Source: Thermococcus sp. MAR1
Lineage (GTDB): Archaea; Methanobacteriota_B; Thermococci; Thermococcales; Thermococcaceae
DNA length: 64,000 bases
NCBI RefSeq assembly: GCF_012027305.1
Contig: NZ_SNUF01000001.1
Location: forward strand, 868,001-932,000
Direction: 5' to 3'
The translations under genes were made by a program, and so were the position numbers. The first letter of the stretch is position 1. Each line of letters starts with the position of its first letter. The notes beneath the pieces are model-generated. The model searched no databases and had not been told where the DNA came from. It worked only from the letters and a program-made list of their open reading frames with translations. Below are positions 41,595 to 51,257 of the stretch, in pieces.

Positions 41595-43081
41595 TTTTTC
41601 ACCTCCCACACAGTCACGTCTTCAATCCAATACGCGGGAATAGCAACACATCTCATATCTGTTACATTCCAATGCTCATAAACAAATGGTTCAGTTATTA
41701 TCACTCTGACGTGGTATTCTTCAATAATCTCTCTTTTTTTGCTACAATTGCCTGTAAACAATTGTTCTAGGTCATCTCGCCTTTTTTGGTTGTCTATAAA
41801 GGTATTTCCGTGCCCATACAGGGTAGCTACAATTGGGCGACCGGTCAATGCATTTAGCATCATGCCTGCTTCTTCACTAGTGGCAATTACATCATCCCGC
41901 TCAGTGTGGTTCAATACCCAAGAACTAATCTCCGGGAAATGCTCTCTCGGAAAATACTGTGAAAAATCATGATTTGATGGCCGTATAAATTTATCATTAG
42001 TTACAGTATTCCAGAAAACTAATGCTCCCGCGATGGGTGTCAAGACCATCATTGTTACTGTTACAATTGCCGTCATCTTTTTTCCAGACAAGTTGAGCGT
42101 AGAAAGCCCATATGCACTAAGGAGAAGATATACATACCCGAGCATTCCAGTAAATCGTTTAGACCAGATGAAGATTCCAAAATACTCCAGTAGCCCCGGA
42201 GAAATCCTAGCTACAGCTATGATACCCACTAAGAGAAGTAGAGCCTCCACTGAAGACTCCCTCTCATACTTCCAGTGAAGAACTGCTAATCCTAGAAATG
42301 GCAACATGTACAGTGGGGGTAACAGGCTTCGTAATTTATTTTCAAATGTGTCTGTTTGCCATGGGTTGTAAATGCTCTCTATTCTAGGAACGCCTCCTGA
42401 ATGAAGGCTCACATTAATAATGAACGGAGAGAAAACAAGAAAGGCCAACAATACAACCAAGAGGTATCTTTTTTCCCTCTTAATCACTCCAATTACCAAG
42501 GGAAGTCCGGCCAAGGGTATAACAAAAGCGTAATGTGTCCACAAGGCCAAACCCATCAAAATCCCTGAAACAATGAACATTTCTTTCAACATAAAATAAA
42601 CCGAAAGAATGCCGAATAATGGTGCCAACTCTTTGGGATTTGGATAAATGTGAGCGGTTAACATCATGAGAGATAGTGCCGCCGCGTATGTTCCCGCTTT
42701 AGATCCCCACAAACCTCTAGCCACGTAAAATAATGTCAGGATCATTAGAATCACTAGAACAGCTTGGAAGAGAATCATTGTTGTCTCGATGGATATTCCA
42801 ACAGCTTTGGATATTGTGGCGATAATGAGATGGTACAAAAAGGGGTACCAATTTGGATAAACATTGTAAGTCTGATCCAAGAAAGGATTCCTGCCAAGGT
42901 GAATGCCCCTAGATATGGCAGCATGAACCAGAGTATCTCCCCCAATTATATATCCCGGCGGGGTCTTTCTAGTCAGAAAGTATGGAAAAGTTATGACAAC
43001 GGCAATGAGTGTGATATAAGCTAGACACACGATGGAATCATGGAGCTGAAATCTAATTACCCATCGATTTTGTTGAGACAT
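41591..43081 (-). CDS. GT-C-like polytopic membrane glycosyltransferase
   Basis: A 496-residue membrane protein with about ten or more hydrophobic helices and a soluble C-terminal part (about 385-496). An early acidic loop YIIGGDTLVHAAISRGI (about 43-59) has the Asp expected in GT-C enzymes. No clear family name can be assigned. It could add a sugar from a polyprenyl-phosphate donor. It probably lacks a leader: ATG at 43081, TATA ACTTTTAAC on the minus strand at about 43108-43116. The gene is AT-rich relative to its surroundings, suggesting transfer. Confidence 0.65.
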   Translation of the reverse strand: MSQQNRWVIRFQLHDSIVCLAYITLIAVVITFPYFLTRKTPPGYIIGGDTLVHAAISRGIHLGRNPFLDQTYNVYPNWYPFLYHLIIATISKAVGISIETTMILFQAVLVILMILTLFYVARGLWGSKAGTYAAALSLMMLTAHIYPNPKELAPLFGILSVYFMLKEMFIVSGILMGLALWTHYAFVIPLAGLPLVIGVIKREKRYLLVVLLAFLVFSPFIINVSLHSGGVPRIESIYNPWQTDTFENKLRSLLPPLYMLPFLGLAVLHWKYERESSVEALLLLVGIIAVARISPGLLEYFGIFIWSKRFTGMLGYVYLLLSAYGLSTLNLSGKKMTAIVTVTMMVLTPIAGALVFWNTVTNDKFIRPSNHDFSQYFPREHFPEISSWVLNHTERDDVIATSEEAGMMLNALTGRPIVATLYGHGNTFIDNQKRRDDLEQLFTGNCSKKREIIEEYHVRVIITEPFVYEHWNVTDMRCVAIPAYWIEDVTVWEVKK

Positions 43082-43176
43082 CAGAACCAGAATTCTATTC
43101 CCCAAGTTAAAAGTATTATGACTGAACCCAACTGCACCCGCGAAAACCTTTTAACTCCCATCTCGACCCTCAACCG

Positions 43177-44295
43177 ATGGCCATGAAGACGCTCGCCGAT
43201 GTTTTCAGGGAGGCACTGGGGGAGAAGGGGATCGAGAGCTTCGGGGTGCTCTCAAAGCGCTTCAGAAAGTCAAAGAACAAGCTCCAGGACGTGGCAGTGG
43301 AGATAATCAACGGGAAGGGGGCAGTATTCCGCGTCCCGGAGAAGACCGCCGTTGCGTGGAATCTGAACGGCAACCGCGTTGAAGGCTCTTACTACGCCTA
43401 CGCTCCCCTGTGCATGATGGAGAAGTTCGAGCCTGTTTTAACACCCGAAGAGCTGAAGGCAAAGCTCCCGGAGTGGCCCTACTTCATAATCGACCTCTAC
43501 CACTGGGACAGGCACACCCAGAAGGAGAAGGGGAAGATATGCCTCCAGGTGAGCCAGAGCTACGGCCTTCTGAGGGACTACTTCACAGGTCGTGAGCTGG
43601 CAGTAACGTGGGCGAATGACGAGTTCAAGTCCATGTTCCACGGCCCTATCGGGAGGATAACAACCTACGCCGGACCGACGGCAGATTTTCTGAAGGAAAA
43701 GGACATCGACGAGGTTGTTCTCCTCGATCCCTGGGCGGAGGAGGTTCTGAGCGAGAAGGATTTCGACGTCGGGGCCTTTATAATCGGCGGCATCGTCGAC
43801 ACCGGTGGGAACAAGAAGAAGACCACGCCCAAGATAGGAGAAGAGCTTGAGAGGGCTGGAATAAGGGTACGCAGAAGGAAGATCGTTCTCAAAGGCGACA
43901 TCGTCGGCGTCCCCGACAGGATAAACCGGATTCTGGGGATAATCCTCAAGATGATGGTGGAAGGGAAGTCGATGGACGAGGCAGTTTACGAGTTTCAAGA
44001 ACCCCTCCACGCCCGCTGGCGCCTGAGGAAGGAACTGCCAAAGAGGGTCATCAGGTACAAGGTGAACGGCAAGACCTACAGGGTCGTCGAGAAGGAGCTT
44101 TTCGATGAATACTCCAAGTGGCTCAAAATCCGCTGGGAGGACTTCGTGAAGGTGCTGAGGGAGCTGGACTTAATAGCGCTTGAGAAGAAGAGGATACACC
44201 ACCTCAACAAGATATCCAGCGCGAGGATAATAAACAGAAAGCTTTACAGGGTGATTCTGCTCAAAAAGGCCGCGATGCTGTGCTATAACTGCTGA
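43177..44295 (+). CDS. trm10: tRNA m1G9/m1A9 methyltransferase, Trm10 family
   Basis: A 372-residue SPOUT-class methyltransferase. The N-terminal domain (1-85), a central SPOUT core (about 95-255, with YFIIDLYHWDRHT, LLDPWAEE and IIGGIVDTGGNKKKTT) and a C-terminal domain fit archaeal Trm10, which in T. kodakarensis makes both m1A9 and m1G9. ATG codons occur at 43177 and 43183; CCTTTTAACT at 43148-43157 sits 25 nt before the first, so a leaderless mRNA is likely. Confidence 0.85.
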   Translation: MAMKTLADVFREALGEKGIESFGVLSKRFRKSKNKLQDVAVEIINGKGAVFRVPEKTAVAWNLNGNRVEGSYYAYAPLCMMEKFEPVLTPEELKAKLPEWPYFIIDLYHWDRHTQKEKGKICLQVSQSYGLLRDYFTGRELAVTWANDEFKSMFHGPIGRITTYAGPTADFLKEKDIDEVVLLDPWAEEVLSEKDFDVGAFIIGGIVDTGGNKKKTTPKIGEELERAGIRVRRRKIVLKGDIVGVPDRINRILGIILKMMVEGKSMDEAVYEFQEPLHARWRLRKELPKRVIRYKVNGKTYRVVEKELFDEYSKWLKIRWEDFVKVLRELDLIALEKKRIHHLNKISSARIINRKLYRVILLKKAAMLCYNC

Positions 44296-44342
44296 GGCTT
44301 TCTTTTATCCGGTGTAGAAATCGGAGAATGAAAAGAAAGAAC

Positions 44343-47015
44343 TCAGAAGAACACCACAACGGCATCCCCAACGACTGCCGTCTCGACCTCTTCGCCCTCG
44401 CTGAACACTGCCTTCCTGAGCACGATGTCCTCCTTGCCCAGCTCGACCGTCTGGCCTTCCACCTCAAACTCGACCTTTCCGGCCTCTTTGAGGGCCCTTG
44501 CAACCTCTTCCGCGTTCTCCTTGAGGTAGGCGGTGATCTTCGGCACGAGCTTGCCGTAGCGCGGGCCAACAGTCCTGAAGTTGGGCTTTATCTCAATGAT
44601 GCGCTCCTCAAGTTCCGGCTCGCCCTGGATTACCTCCAGCCTCTCGATGTTCATGGTTCCGGCGATGTCCTTCTCGATGGCCTTCAGGGCCTCATAGCCC
44701 TCGGTGGCGTAGATGGCCACGTGCTTGAGCTTGGCGTTCAGAGCGAGGCCGTGGCTGTTCTTGTAGCGCCTCATGACACCGACTATCTCGCGGGCGAGCT
44801 CTCCGAGCCTCTCGGCCTCCTCGCTTATCCTGCCCTCATCGTACTTCGGCCACTCGAGGAGGTGCACGCTCTTGACACCAACGTGCCTCTTGAACATCTC
44901 CTGGTAGAGCTCCTCAGTTATGTGCGGCGCGAACGGAGCGAGGAGGAGCATCACGTTGTAGAGCAGCTCGTAGAGTGCCGCTTTCGCCTTCAGCTTGCTC
45001 TCTTCGTCGTCGCCGTAGAGGCGGTACTTGATCATCTCGATGTAATCGTCGGCCACCTCATGCCAGACGAAGGTCATCAGCTCTCTGGTGAGCAGGTTGA
45101 AGCGGTAGCGCTCCATCTCCTCGGTGGCGAACTTTATCAGCCTGTGGAGCCTGCTGAGTATCCAGCGGTCCATCGGCTCAAGCTCCTCCGGAGCGCTGCT
45201 CGGGTCAAAATCTACCAGATGACGCTCGGCGAAGCGGTAGATGTTCCAGACCTTCTGCAAAAACCTGTAGTTGTAGTCGACGGTCTCCCACTTGAACGGG
45301 TGGTCCTCTCCGGGCGGAGCGAGGGCGGTCCAGAGGCGGAGCGCATCGGCGCCGTACTTCGGGATGACCTCGTCCGGTGCTACGACGTTGCCGTAGCTCT
45401 TGCTCATCTTCCTTCCGTCCGGGCCGGCCACCATTCCGTTGATGAGGACGTCATCCCAGGGCTTCTCGCCGGTTAGTTTATAGGTTCTGAATATCGTGTA
45501 GAAGGCCCACGTCCTTATGATGTCCGTCCCCTGCGGCCTGAGCGCGGTCGGGAAGTTGTGCTCGAACCAGCGCTTGGCCTCTTCGTCGCCCTTGATGGCC
45601 TCGTGCCACCGGGTTATGATGAGCGGGGTTATGCTTGAGTCTATCCAGCAGTCGAGGACGTCCGTGACGGGCTCAAGCTCGGCACCGCAGACCGGGCACT
45701 TCTCGACCGGAGGTTTGTCAAAGCGCGGGTCAACCGGCAGGTCTTCTTCCCTCGCCGGAACCACGTGGCCGTTCTTGCAGACCCAGAACGGGAGCGTCGT
45801 TCCAAACACGCGCTGCCTGCTTATGACCCAGTCCCAGTCCATGCTCTCGGCCCAGTCCTTAAGCCTCAAGAACATGTCCTCGGGGTACCAGTTGATCTCC
45901 TCCGCGACCTTCACTATCTCGTCCGTGAAGTCCTTCACCTTGATGAACCACTGGGTCTTGGGGAGCAGCTCGATGGGCGCCATACAGGAGCTCCTCTCGG
46001 TGTGCCTCAGCACGCGGTGGTGGACCTTCTGCTTCTTATATAGCAGGCCCATCTTTTCGAGGTCCTCGGCTATTACCTTCCTCGCCTCCTCGGTTTTCAG
46101 CCCCTTGTACGGCCCGGCCCTCTCGTTCATCGTGCCGTCCTCGTTGATTGCTATGATAACCGGCAGGTTGTAGCGCTTCTGCCAGACGACGTCCTGCTCG
46201 TCGCCGTAGGTACAGTTGTAGACCGCACCGGTTCCAAATTCGGGGTCAACGTCCTCATCGGCTATAACAGGCACTTCCCTCTCGAATATCGGGAGCTTAA
46301 CCTTCTTACCTACCACGTCTTTGTAGCGCTCGTCGTCCGGGTGGACGAACACAGCGACACAGGCAGGCATCAGCTCGGGCCTCGTGGTGGCTATGGGGAC
46401 GTAGCCGCTTCCATCCGCCAGCGGGAGCTTGATGTAGTATAGGTAACCGTCCTCCTCAACATAGCCGACTTCAGCCTTAGCCAGACTCGTCCTGCATCTT
46501 GGACACCAGTAGACCGGGTGCTTGTCGCGGTAGAGCATGCCCTTCTCGTAGAACTCAAGGAGGGACTTCTGCACGGCAGCCTTGTACCAGTCATCCATCG
46601 TGTGGTACTCCAGGTCCCAGTCGGCCGAGTAACCTATCCTGATGAACTGGTTTCTCATCGCCTCAATGGCCTGCCAGGTCCATTCGACGCACTTCTGGAG
46701 GAACTTCTCCGGCTGGTCTTTGCTGATTCCGAACTCCTTCTCAACCTTCAGCTCGGTCGGGAGGCCGTGGTTGTCAAAGCCCTGGGGGAAGAGCACGTTG
46801 TAGCCGGTCATTCTCTTGTAGCGCGCTATGATATCAATCCAGGTGTGGCTGAGCACGTGACCGAGGTGGAGCGTTCCGCTCGTGAACGGGGGTGGGGTGT
46901 CTATCGCGTAGCTCGGCCTCTTCTCGTCGAGCTCGTACTTGTAGATTTTCTCCTCAAGCCAGAACTTCTGCCACTTCGGCTCAATCTCGTTCGGGTCGTA
47001 GGTCTTAGGAAGCAT
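44343..47015 (-). CDS. valS: Valyl-tRNA synthetase
   Basis: An 890-residue class I synthetase. The HIGH-type signature HLGH is at 50-53, the editing CP1 insert lies between about 170 and 350, KMSKS is in GRKMSKSYGN near 525, and an anticodon-binding domain follows with a C-terminal region. The ATG at 47015 follows GGTGATGCCC; two upstream start codons at 47021 and 47024 overlap the site. A TATA element TTTTTAAG (about 47066-47073) gives a short leader. A structured RNA candidate lies just upstream. Confidence 0.97.
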   Translation of the reverse strand: MLPKTYDPNEIEPKWQKFWLEEKIYKYELDEKRPSYAIDTPPPFTSGTLHLGHVLSHTWIDIIARYKRMTGYNVLFPQGFDNHGLPTELKVEKEFGISKDQPEKFLQKCVEWTWQAIEAMRNQFIRIGYSADWDLEYHTMDDWYKAAVQKSLLEFYEKGMLYRDKHPVYWCPRCRTSLAKAEVGYVEEDGYLYYIKLPLADGSGYVPIATTRPELMPACVAVFVHPDDERYKDVVGKKVKLPIFEREVPVIADEDVDPEFGTGAVYNCTYGDEQDVVWQKRYNLPVIIAINEDGTMNERAGPYKGLKTEEARKVIAEDLEKMGLLYKKQKVHHRVLRHTERSSCMAPIELLPKTQWFIKVKDFTDEIVKVAEEINWYPEDMFLRLKDWAESMDWDWVISRQRVFGTTLPFWVCKNGHVVPAREEDLPVDPRFDKPPVEKCPVCGAELEPVTDVLDCWIDSSITPLIITRWHEAIKGDEEAKRWFEHNFPTALRPQGTDIIRTWAFYTIFRTYKLTGEKPWDDVLINGMVAGPDGRKMSKSYGNVVAPDEVIPKYGADALRLWTALAPPGEDHPFKWETVDYNYRFLQKVWNIYRFAERHLVDFDPSSAPEELEPMDRWILSRLHRLIKFATEEMERYRFNLLTRELMTFVWHEVADDYIEMIKYRLYGDDEESKLKAKAALYELLYNVMLLLAPFAPHITEELYQEMFKRHVGVKSVHLLEWPKYDEGRISEEAERLGELAREIVGVMRRYKNSHGLALNAKLKHVAIYATEGYEALKAIEKDIAGTMNIERLEVIQGEPELEERIIEIKPNFRTVGPRYGKLVPKITAYLKENAEEVARALKEAGKVEFEVEGQTVELGKEDIVLRKAVFSEGEEVETAVVGDAVVVFF

Positions 47016-47084
47016 GGGCATCACCTTTTCGGTTTTTTGAAGATGGGTTACCCTCAGAAGGGCGGCTTAAAAATCTTAGCAACG

Positions 47085-47179
47085 CCGGTGGTGCCGGAGT
47101 AAGGGCTAACCAAGAAGCGCGGAACGCGTGAAATTCATGGGTCGAAATCGGCGTTACGGTGGACGATAGGCACCACCGG
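47085..47179 (-). ncRNA. Structured RNA candidate upstream of valS
   Basis: A GC-rich, ORF-free 95-bp segment bounded by perfect 11-bp arms: CCGGTGGTGCC (47085-47095) and GGCACCACCGG (47169-47179). On the minus strand a TATA-like ACTTTTTAAACC (about 47200-47212) lies 26 nt before the first paired base, and GATTTTTAAG follows the last arm. Inside are smaller hairpins such as CGCG-TTC-CGCG. No known RNA family was recognised. The strand is inferred from promoter and T-run positions; the plus strand folds equally well. Confidence 0.55.
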
Positions 47180-47214
47180 GGTATAGAAGGGGACAGGGGT
47201 TTAAAAAGTTTTGG

Positions 47215-47961
47215 CTACTTAACCGCCACCAGCCAGTACCTCCTGTCGTTGGGCCTCAGCTCGTGCCTATCCCCGTAGATTTTTACCTTCCTGAAATGCT
47301 TCCCAGCTAGGAGTCCCATCTCCCTCGGGGTGTAGATGTTGAGCTCGTCGTCCACAAAGACGGCCTTAACGTTCCCATCGGGTTTGATTATCTGGACGAG
47401 CCTCTTGAAGCGGAGCTTCTGGAAGGCCGGCTCGACCTCTCGCCAGTCGGTTATGACTAGCCTCTCATCTCCTTTCGTCTCGTCCCAGACTATCGGGCCG
47501 TCCCTCCCGCCGTAGTGCCATGCTGGGAAGTCGGCGATGAAAAGCCCGCCCGGTTTCAGAGCCCGTTTTACAGAATTAAATAATTCGCGAATTGCAGAAT
47601 CATCGAAGTAGGTAATTGAGGAGAAGAACATGGTCACCGCGTCGAACTCCTCCTCAAAGGTTATTTCGATGGCGTCACCCTGGATGAACTCAACGTTCAG
47701 GCCTTCCTTCTTCGCTTTCCTCCTTGCAACGGCCAGCATCTCCTCGTGGAGGTCTAAACCGACAACCTCGTACCCCCTCCTTGCGAGCTTAAGGGTCGGA
47801 ATTCCGGTGCCGCAGGCGAGGTCGAGGACTCGCCTTACACTTCTCTCCGCATCTTCCCTGAAGGTTTCTTCCACGAAGTCGATTTCTGCCCCAACCCGTT
47901 CTGCCCTCCTCCGGTATATGGCGTCATAGTACTCCGCTAGGAGGGTGTAAAGCTCGTGCAT
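47215..47961 (-). CDS. SAM-dependent methyltransferase, class I
   Basis: A 248-residue Rossmann-fold methyltransferase: motif I LDLACGTGIPTLKLA (about 46-60), motif II with GLDLHEEMLAVAR, GDAIEITF near 95, and the post-motif FFSSITYFDD. The C-terminal beta region includes the DELNIYTPREM and RYWLVAVK strands. The substrate is unknown. GGTGGTGGG precedes the ATG. It lies between the structured RNA candidate and the cobD-like gene. Confidence 0.85.
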   Translation of the reverse strand: MHELYTLLAEYYDAIYRRRAERVGAEIDFVEETFREDAERSVRRVLDLACGTGIPTLKLARRGYEVVGLDLHEEMLAVARRKAKKEGLNVEFIQGDAIEITFEEEFDAVTMFFSSITYFDDSAIRELFNSVKRALKPGGLFIADFPAWHYGGRDGPIVWDETKGDERLVITDWREVEPAFQKLRFKRLVQIIKPDGNVKAVFVDDELNIYTPREMGLLAGKHFRKVKIYGDRHELRPNDRRYWLVAVK

Positions 47962-47992
47962 CCCACCACCAAAAATGAATGTAGGTTCAGGT

Positions 47993-48961
47993 TTAAAATT
48001 CTACCTCCAGCTCCTTGAATGCCTCAATCAGCCTCTCGTTCTCCTCCCTCTTCCTCACGCTGAAGCGGACGTACTGAGGCAAACCAAAGCTCGTGCAGTC
48101 CCTCACGAGGATTCCCCTCTCTTTCAGCCGTTCGACGGTTTCCCTCGCATCGCCGACATTTTTTATGAAGAAGTTGGCGTCGCTTTTGATGTTCAGGGCC
48201 TTTTCCATCCGCTCCTTCTCACTCCAGATGAGCGGCATCGTTTTCTTGAGGTGCTCGAAGCCGTCCTCGATGAGGAACTCCAGAAAAGCGTAGCCGAGCG
48301 AGCCTATGCTCCAGGGCATGCGGACGCTTTTAAAGGCCTCCTCAAAGCCGATGACGTAGCCGACCCTTATCCCCGGCAGGCCGTAGCTCTTGGTGAAGGT
48401 CCTGAGCTTCACGAGGTTTTCCCCTTCGGGACTTTTCGCCCCTTTGACAAAGTCTATGAAGGCCTCGTCGAGAATGAGGAGGGCTTTTCTATCCTCCACA
48501 GCGTCGAGGAGAGGTCTAAGCTCTCTGACGCGGTAGAACCTTCCGTCGGGGTTGTTGGGGTTGCAGAAAAATGCAACAGAGTTTCTCTCGACGAGTTCCG
48601 CCAGCATTTCTGGCTCGTTGGGAGCTTTGACGACCTCTGCCCCAAAAATCCGCGCAACCCTCTCGTACTCGCCGTAGGTGTGGCGGGGGATTATCACCCT
48701 CCTTCCGCGGAGCGCGAGGATGCCGATTAGATAGAGCGCCTCGGTGATGCCGGCCGTTAGGGTTAGAGGTTCCCCTATCAGCTCGGCAAGCCCTTCTTCA
48801 AGCTTCTCGTAGTAAGGATACCTGTCGCTTATCTCTTTGGAGCGCTCAAACATCTCGTCGAGCCACTCAGGTGGATATGGATTGAGTGATGCCGAGAAGT
48901 CCAGCAAACCTTCTTCCCTGCTTCCGCCGTGGTAGGTTGAGAACTTCACGGGCTCAAGCAT
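47993..48961 (-). CDS. cobD: PLP-dependent aminotransferase-fold enzyme, CobD/HisC type (threonine-phosphate decarboxylase)
   Basis: A 322-residue fold-type I PLP enzyme. N-terminal [18 protein letters not shown] (about residues 20-37) is the CobD/HisC start, and the PLP lysine is in [15 protein letters not shown] (about 213-227). In this cobamide cluster it probably makes (R)-1-aminopropanol phosphate from threonine phosphate for CbiB. A histidinol-phosphate aminotransferase is the alternative, but no his genes are near. ATG at 48961 after GGGGGTG; overlaps the cbiB stop by 16 bp. Confidence 0.85.
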   Translation of the reverse strand: MLEPVKFSTYHGGSREEGLLDFSASLNPYPPEWLDEMFERSKEISDRYPYYEKLEEGLAELIGEPLTLTAGITEALYLIGILALRGRRVIIPRHTYGEYERVARIFGAEVVKAPNEPEMLAELVERNSVAFFCNPNNPDGRFYRVRELRPLLDAVEDRKALLILDEAFIDFVKGAKSPEGENLVKLRTFTKSYGLPGIRVGYVIGFEEAFKSVRMPWSIGSLGYAFLEFLIEDGFEHLKKTMPLIWSEKERMEKALNIKSDANFFIKNVGDARETVERLKERGILVRDCTSFGLPQYVRFSVRKREENERLIEAFKELEVEF

Positions 48962-49830
48962 GGGAACACCCCCAGCAACAGCATTAAAACAACAATTCCG
49001 ATCCATTCAGCAACGATGAACCAATAAACCCTCAGGGCTCGCCCGATATCATCGTTCTCTGGAGTCCTACCTGGAAAGCGGTAAACGCCAGGTTTTTCCA
49101 GCCAGACGCCGAGGACGGCTGACATCGCTGAGATGGGTTTGTCAGAGTTGAGTTTGAACCTCGCGAGACGGTAGTGCTGGAGGACATTTCTTCCACCGAA
49201 AGGAAGGTAGAGGAGAACTGTCAATCGGGCCGGAATGAAGTTGAGGATGTCATCCAACCTGGCGGAAAACTTGCCAAAATATTCATAGCGCTCGTTCCTG
49301 TAGCCGAGCATCGCGTCGAGAGTGTTGACGGCGCGGTAGAGCAGAGCTCCAGGGAGGCCAAAGAGGAGGAAGTAGAACAGCGGGGCGATTACTGAGTCGT
49401 TGAGGTTCTCGGCGAGGCTCTCTATTGAGGCGGAGTTGAGGTGGGCCTCATCGAGAGCTCTGGTGTCTCTGCTCACTATCATCGAGACGGCCTTCCTCTT
49501 TTCCTCGACCTTCCAAGTTACGGTTTTCGCGACGTGCTCGTATAAACTTCTAATGGCGAAGGAGCTTTTGAGGAGGTAAACGGCCAGAGCATAGTTGAGC
49601 GGGAAAGTGAGGTAGAACGGGAGGAGCGAGAGAGCTAAGGCAAAGATGACAACGATGAGAGCAACCAGTGTCCCTGCGAGAAAATCCCGGAGAGGGCTTT
49701 TTCTTTTCCACCTTTTGTCAAGAAAGCCCGCCATCTTTCCGAACCACACCACAGGGTGAAGCTTCGCCGGCGGTTCTCCAAGGAGCAAGTCCCAGAGCAG
49801 TGCAAGGAAGAAAACCGTCAGAACCTCCAT
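48946..49830 (-). CDS. cbiB: Adenosylcobinamide-phosphate synthase
   Basis: A 294-residue polytopic membrane enzyme with the family signature [19 protein letters not shown] near residues 13-31 and [36 protein letters not shown] near 190-225. It attaches aminopropanol phosphate to cobyric acid. The ATG at 49830 was chosen over the longer frame starting at 49911, which overlaps the UDG gene. It overlaps both neighbours by 13-16 bp. The symbol CobD is used for this enzyme in aerobic-pathway nomenclature. Confidence 0.92.
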   Translation of the reverse strand: MEVLTVFFLALLWDLLLGEPPAKLHPVVWFGKMAGFLDKRWKRKSPLRDFLAGTLVALIVVIFALALSLLPFYLTFPLNYALAVYLLKSSFAIRSLYEHVAKTVTWKVEEKRKAVSMIVSRDTRALDEAHLNSASIESLAENLNDSVIAPLFYFLLFGLPGALLYRAVNTLDAMLGYRNERYEYFGKFSARLDDILNFIPARLTVLLYLPFGGRNVLQHYRLARFKLNSDKPISAMSAVLGVWLEKPGVYRFPGRTPENDDIGRALRVYWFIVAEWIGIVVLMLLLGVFPCLSP

Positions 49831-50564
49831 TCTCCGAAAACCTCCCCTATTGCAGAATACTCCTCCAGCATCTCCTCGTTCGGCTCTCTGATTCCGCGCC
49901 GCACGTACCATGCCGGGTGTTTGAGGTACCTGAACTCAAAGCCGAGCCGTTTCAGCGCTTTCTCAGCCGTTCTGCCGACCGCGAAAATGGCCCTTGGCAT
50001 CACTACTTCAAGTTCCCTCGCGAGTAGCTCAAGCTCACCCTTGCCGAAGCCTTTCAGCCTGTTATCGGGCGGGTTGCACTTGACGACGTTGGTGATGTAA
50101 AGAAAGTCCGGGTTGATGCCCAGAGTGAAGAGCGTCTTCCTAAGCAACATGCCCGAGGCGTCGCGGTAGAAGCATATCCCGGTCTTTCCGCAGCCCTTCC
50201 TTCCCGGTGCCTCTCCAACGAGGACAACCCCCGAACCGGCCCAGCCGTTGGCGAAGGGAAGGCCATCAAACTCGCCCACCCTGAGCTGATAGCGGTAGTA
50301 CTCCTCGCGGCAGAACCATAGGGGGTCTTTGAGGAGCTCGCGGTAGAGGCCTTCCAGCTCCCGGGCTTTTCTCTCGTCTTCCCCGTTCACGACGAGGAAT
50401 CTCTCCATCGGGTTGTATATCGTCCTCGCGTAGACCCCGTAGGTCTTCTCGTCCAAGCTCAGGAAATCCCTCCAGTCGCGGAGGGCTAACGGAATTACTT
50501 TAAGATTGGCAGGGTTTGTGTAGACCCCACCGACCTTTTTGAGGTTCTCAAACGGCAGGAGCAT
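49818..50564 (-). CDS. Uracil-DNA glycosylase-like protein (UDG family 4/5-type)
   Basis: A 248-residue UDG-superfamily protein with GEAPG at 117-121 (motif 1), [14 protein letters not shown] near 155-168, and HPAWY in the C-terminal motif. Cysteines C85, C125, C131 and C163 may hold the 4Fe-4S cluster typical of thermophilic UDGs. It would remove uracil from DNA. It overlaps cbiB by 13 bp, so it is cotranscribed with a cobamide gene. It appears leaderless: CTATAAACC (about 50588-50595) lies 26 nt before the ATG. Confidence 0.75.
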   Translation of the reverse strand: MLLPFENLKKVGGVYTNPANLKVIPLALRDWRDFLSLDEKTYGVYARTIYNPMERFLVVNGEDERKARELEGLYRELLKDPLWFCREEYYRYQLRVGEFDGLPFANGWAGSGVVLVGEAPGRKGCGKTGICFYRDASGMLLRKTLFTLGINPDFLYITNVVKCNPPDNRLKGFGKGELELLARELEVVMPRAIFAVGRTAEKALKRLGFEFRYLKHPAWYVRRGIREPNEEMLEEYSAIGEVFGEWRF

Positions 50565-50606
50565 AATGGATAAAAAGTCCAGAGGGTTTATAGGTTTGGT
50601 GGTTCG

Positions 50607-51257
50607 ATGTCTCACGAGGAGGGAATTGCATTCTTTTCCGGTGGAAAGGACGGGCTTTACGCGGTCCATCTTGCGGAGAGAAAAGGGATTAAAGTCCCCT
50701 ATCTGCTCACGCTGAAAACCACAATAGGCATTTCACCCCACCGGGAAAATCTCGGAGCTTTAGAAACACTCGCCGGAGCAATGGGAAAGGAACTGCTCAC
50801 CTTCGACATGGGGGAGGGAAGCGAAGCTTTGGCGGAGTTCATAGGCTCCCTCGGTGTTGATTACCTCATAGCGGGAGACGTTCTGCTTGAGGATCACCTG
50901 AGATGGGTTGAGCGTCTCGCCCGTGAGGCCAGTGTGACTCCATTTGAACCCCTCTGGGAACGGGACACGGGGGAGCTCGCCGTTGAAATGCTTGAGGCTG
51001 GCTTTGAATACGCGATGATTGCGGTCAACAAGGAGAAGCTCGACAGAGAGTGGCTTGGCTACACCTTCCGCTCGGTTAGGGATTTAGAGCTTTTCCTCGA
51101 TTCAAATCCCAGCGTTGACCCGATTGGAGAGATGGGAGAGTTCCACACGGTCATTTTGAGAGCTCCTCTCTTCCAGGAACGCTTTGTCCTTGAGGTGTTC
51201 TCAACTGAGGAAAGCGAGAGGTATTACTGGGTCAGGTTCAGGCTGGTGAGAGAATGA
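50607..51257 (+). CDS. PP-loop ATPase, COG2102/diphthamide-ligase-like
   Basis: A 216-residue ATP-pyrophosphatase: SGGKDG at 11-16, GDVLLEDHLRWVERLAREASVTPFEPLW in the middle and GEMGEFHT near 176-183, the signature of the MJ0570/DPH6 group. That group includes diphthine-ammonia ligase. Here it leads an operon with cobZ and cobS (4-bp overlap), so a cobamide-related ligation is possible. Its true substrate is unknown. ATG at 50607 with GGTGG at 50598-50602. Confidence 0.8.
   Translation: MSHEEGIAFFSGGKDGLYAVHLAERKGIKVPYLLTLKTTIGISPHRENLGALETLAGAMGKELLTFDMGEGSEALAEFIGSLGVDYLIAGDVLLEDHLRWVERLAREASVTPFEPLWERDTGELAVEMLEAGFEYAMIAVNKEKLDREWLGYTFRSVRDLELFLDSNPSVDPIGEMGEFHTVILRAPLFQERFVLEVFSTEESERYYWVRFRLVRE

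Noticed and set aside
41207-43176. Integrated element with attachment repeats at tRNA-Glu
   Set aside because: No copy of the tRNA 3' end was seen near 43.1 kb and there is no integrase, so only an AT-rich cassette is claimed.
44328-45476. 382-codon open frame antisense to valS
   Set aside because: It is a shadow of the GC-biased third positions of valS; the composition is Leu/Val/Glu-rich with no domain, and valS is full length.
47085-47179. Reading the valS-upstream structured block as an H/ACA or C/D RNA
   Set aside because: The closing stem is 11 bp and no ANA box lies at 14-16 nt from an upper stem; no RTGATGA/CTGA box pair is present on either strand.
47993-48961. Histidinol-phosphate aminotransferase (hisC)
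   Set aside because: The sequence alone allows it, but the overlap with cbiB and lack of other his genes make threonine-phosphate decarboxylase more likely.
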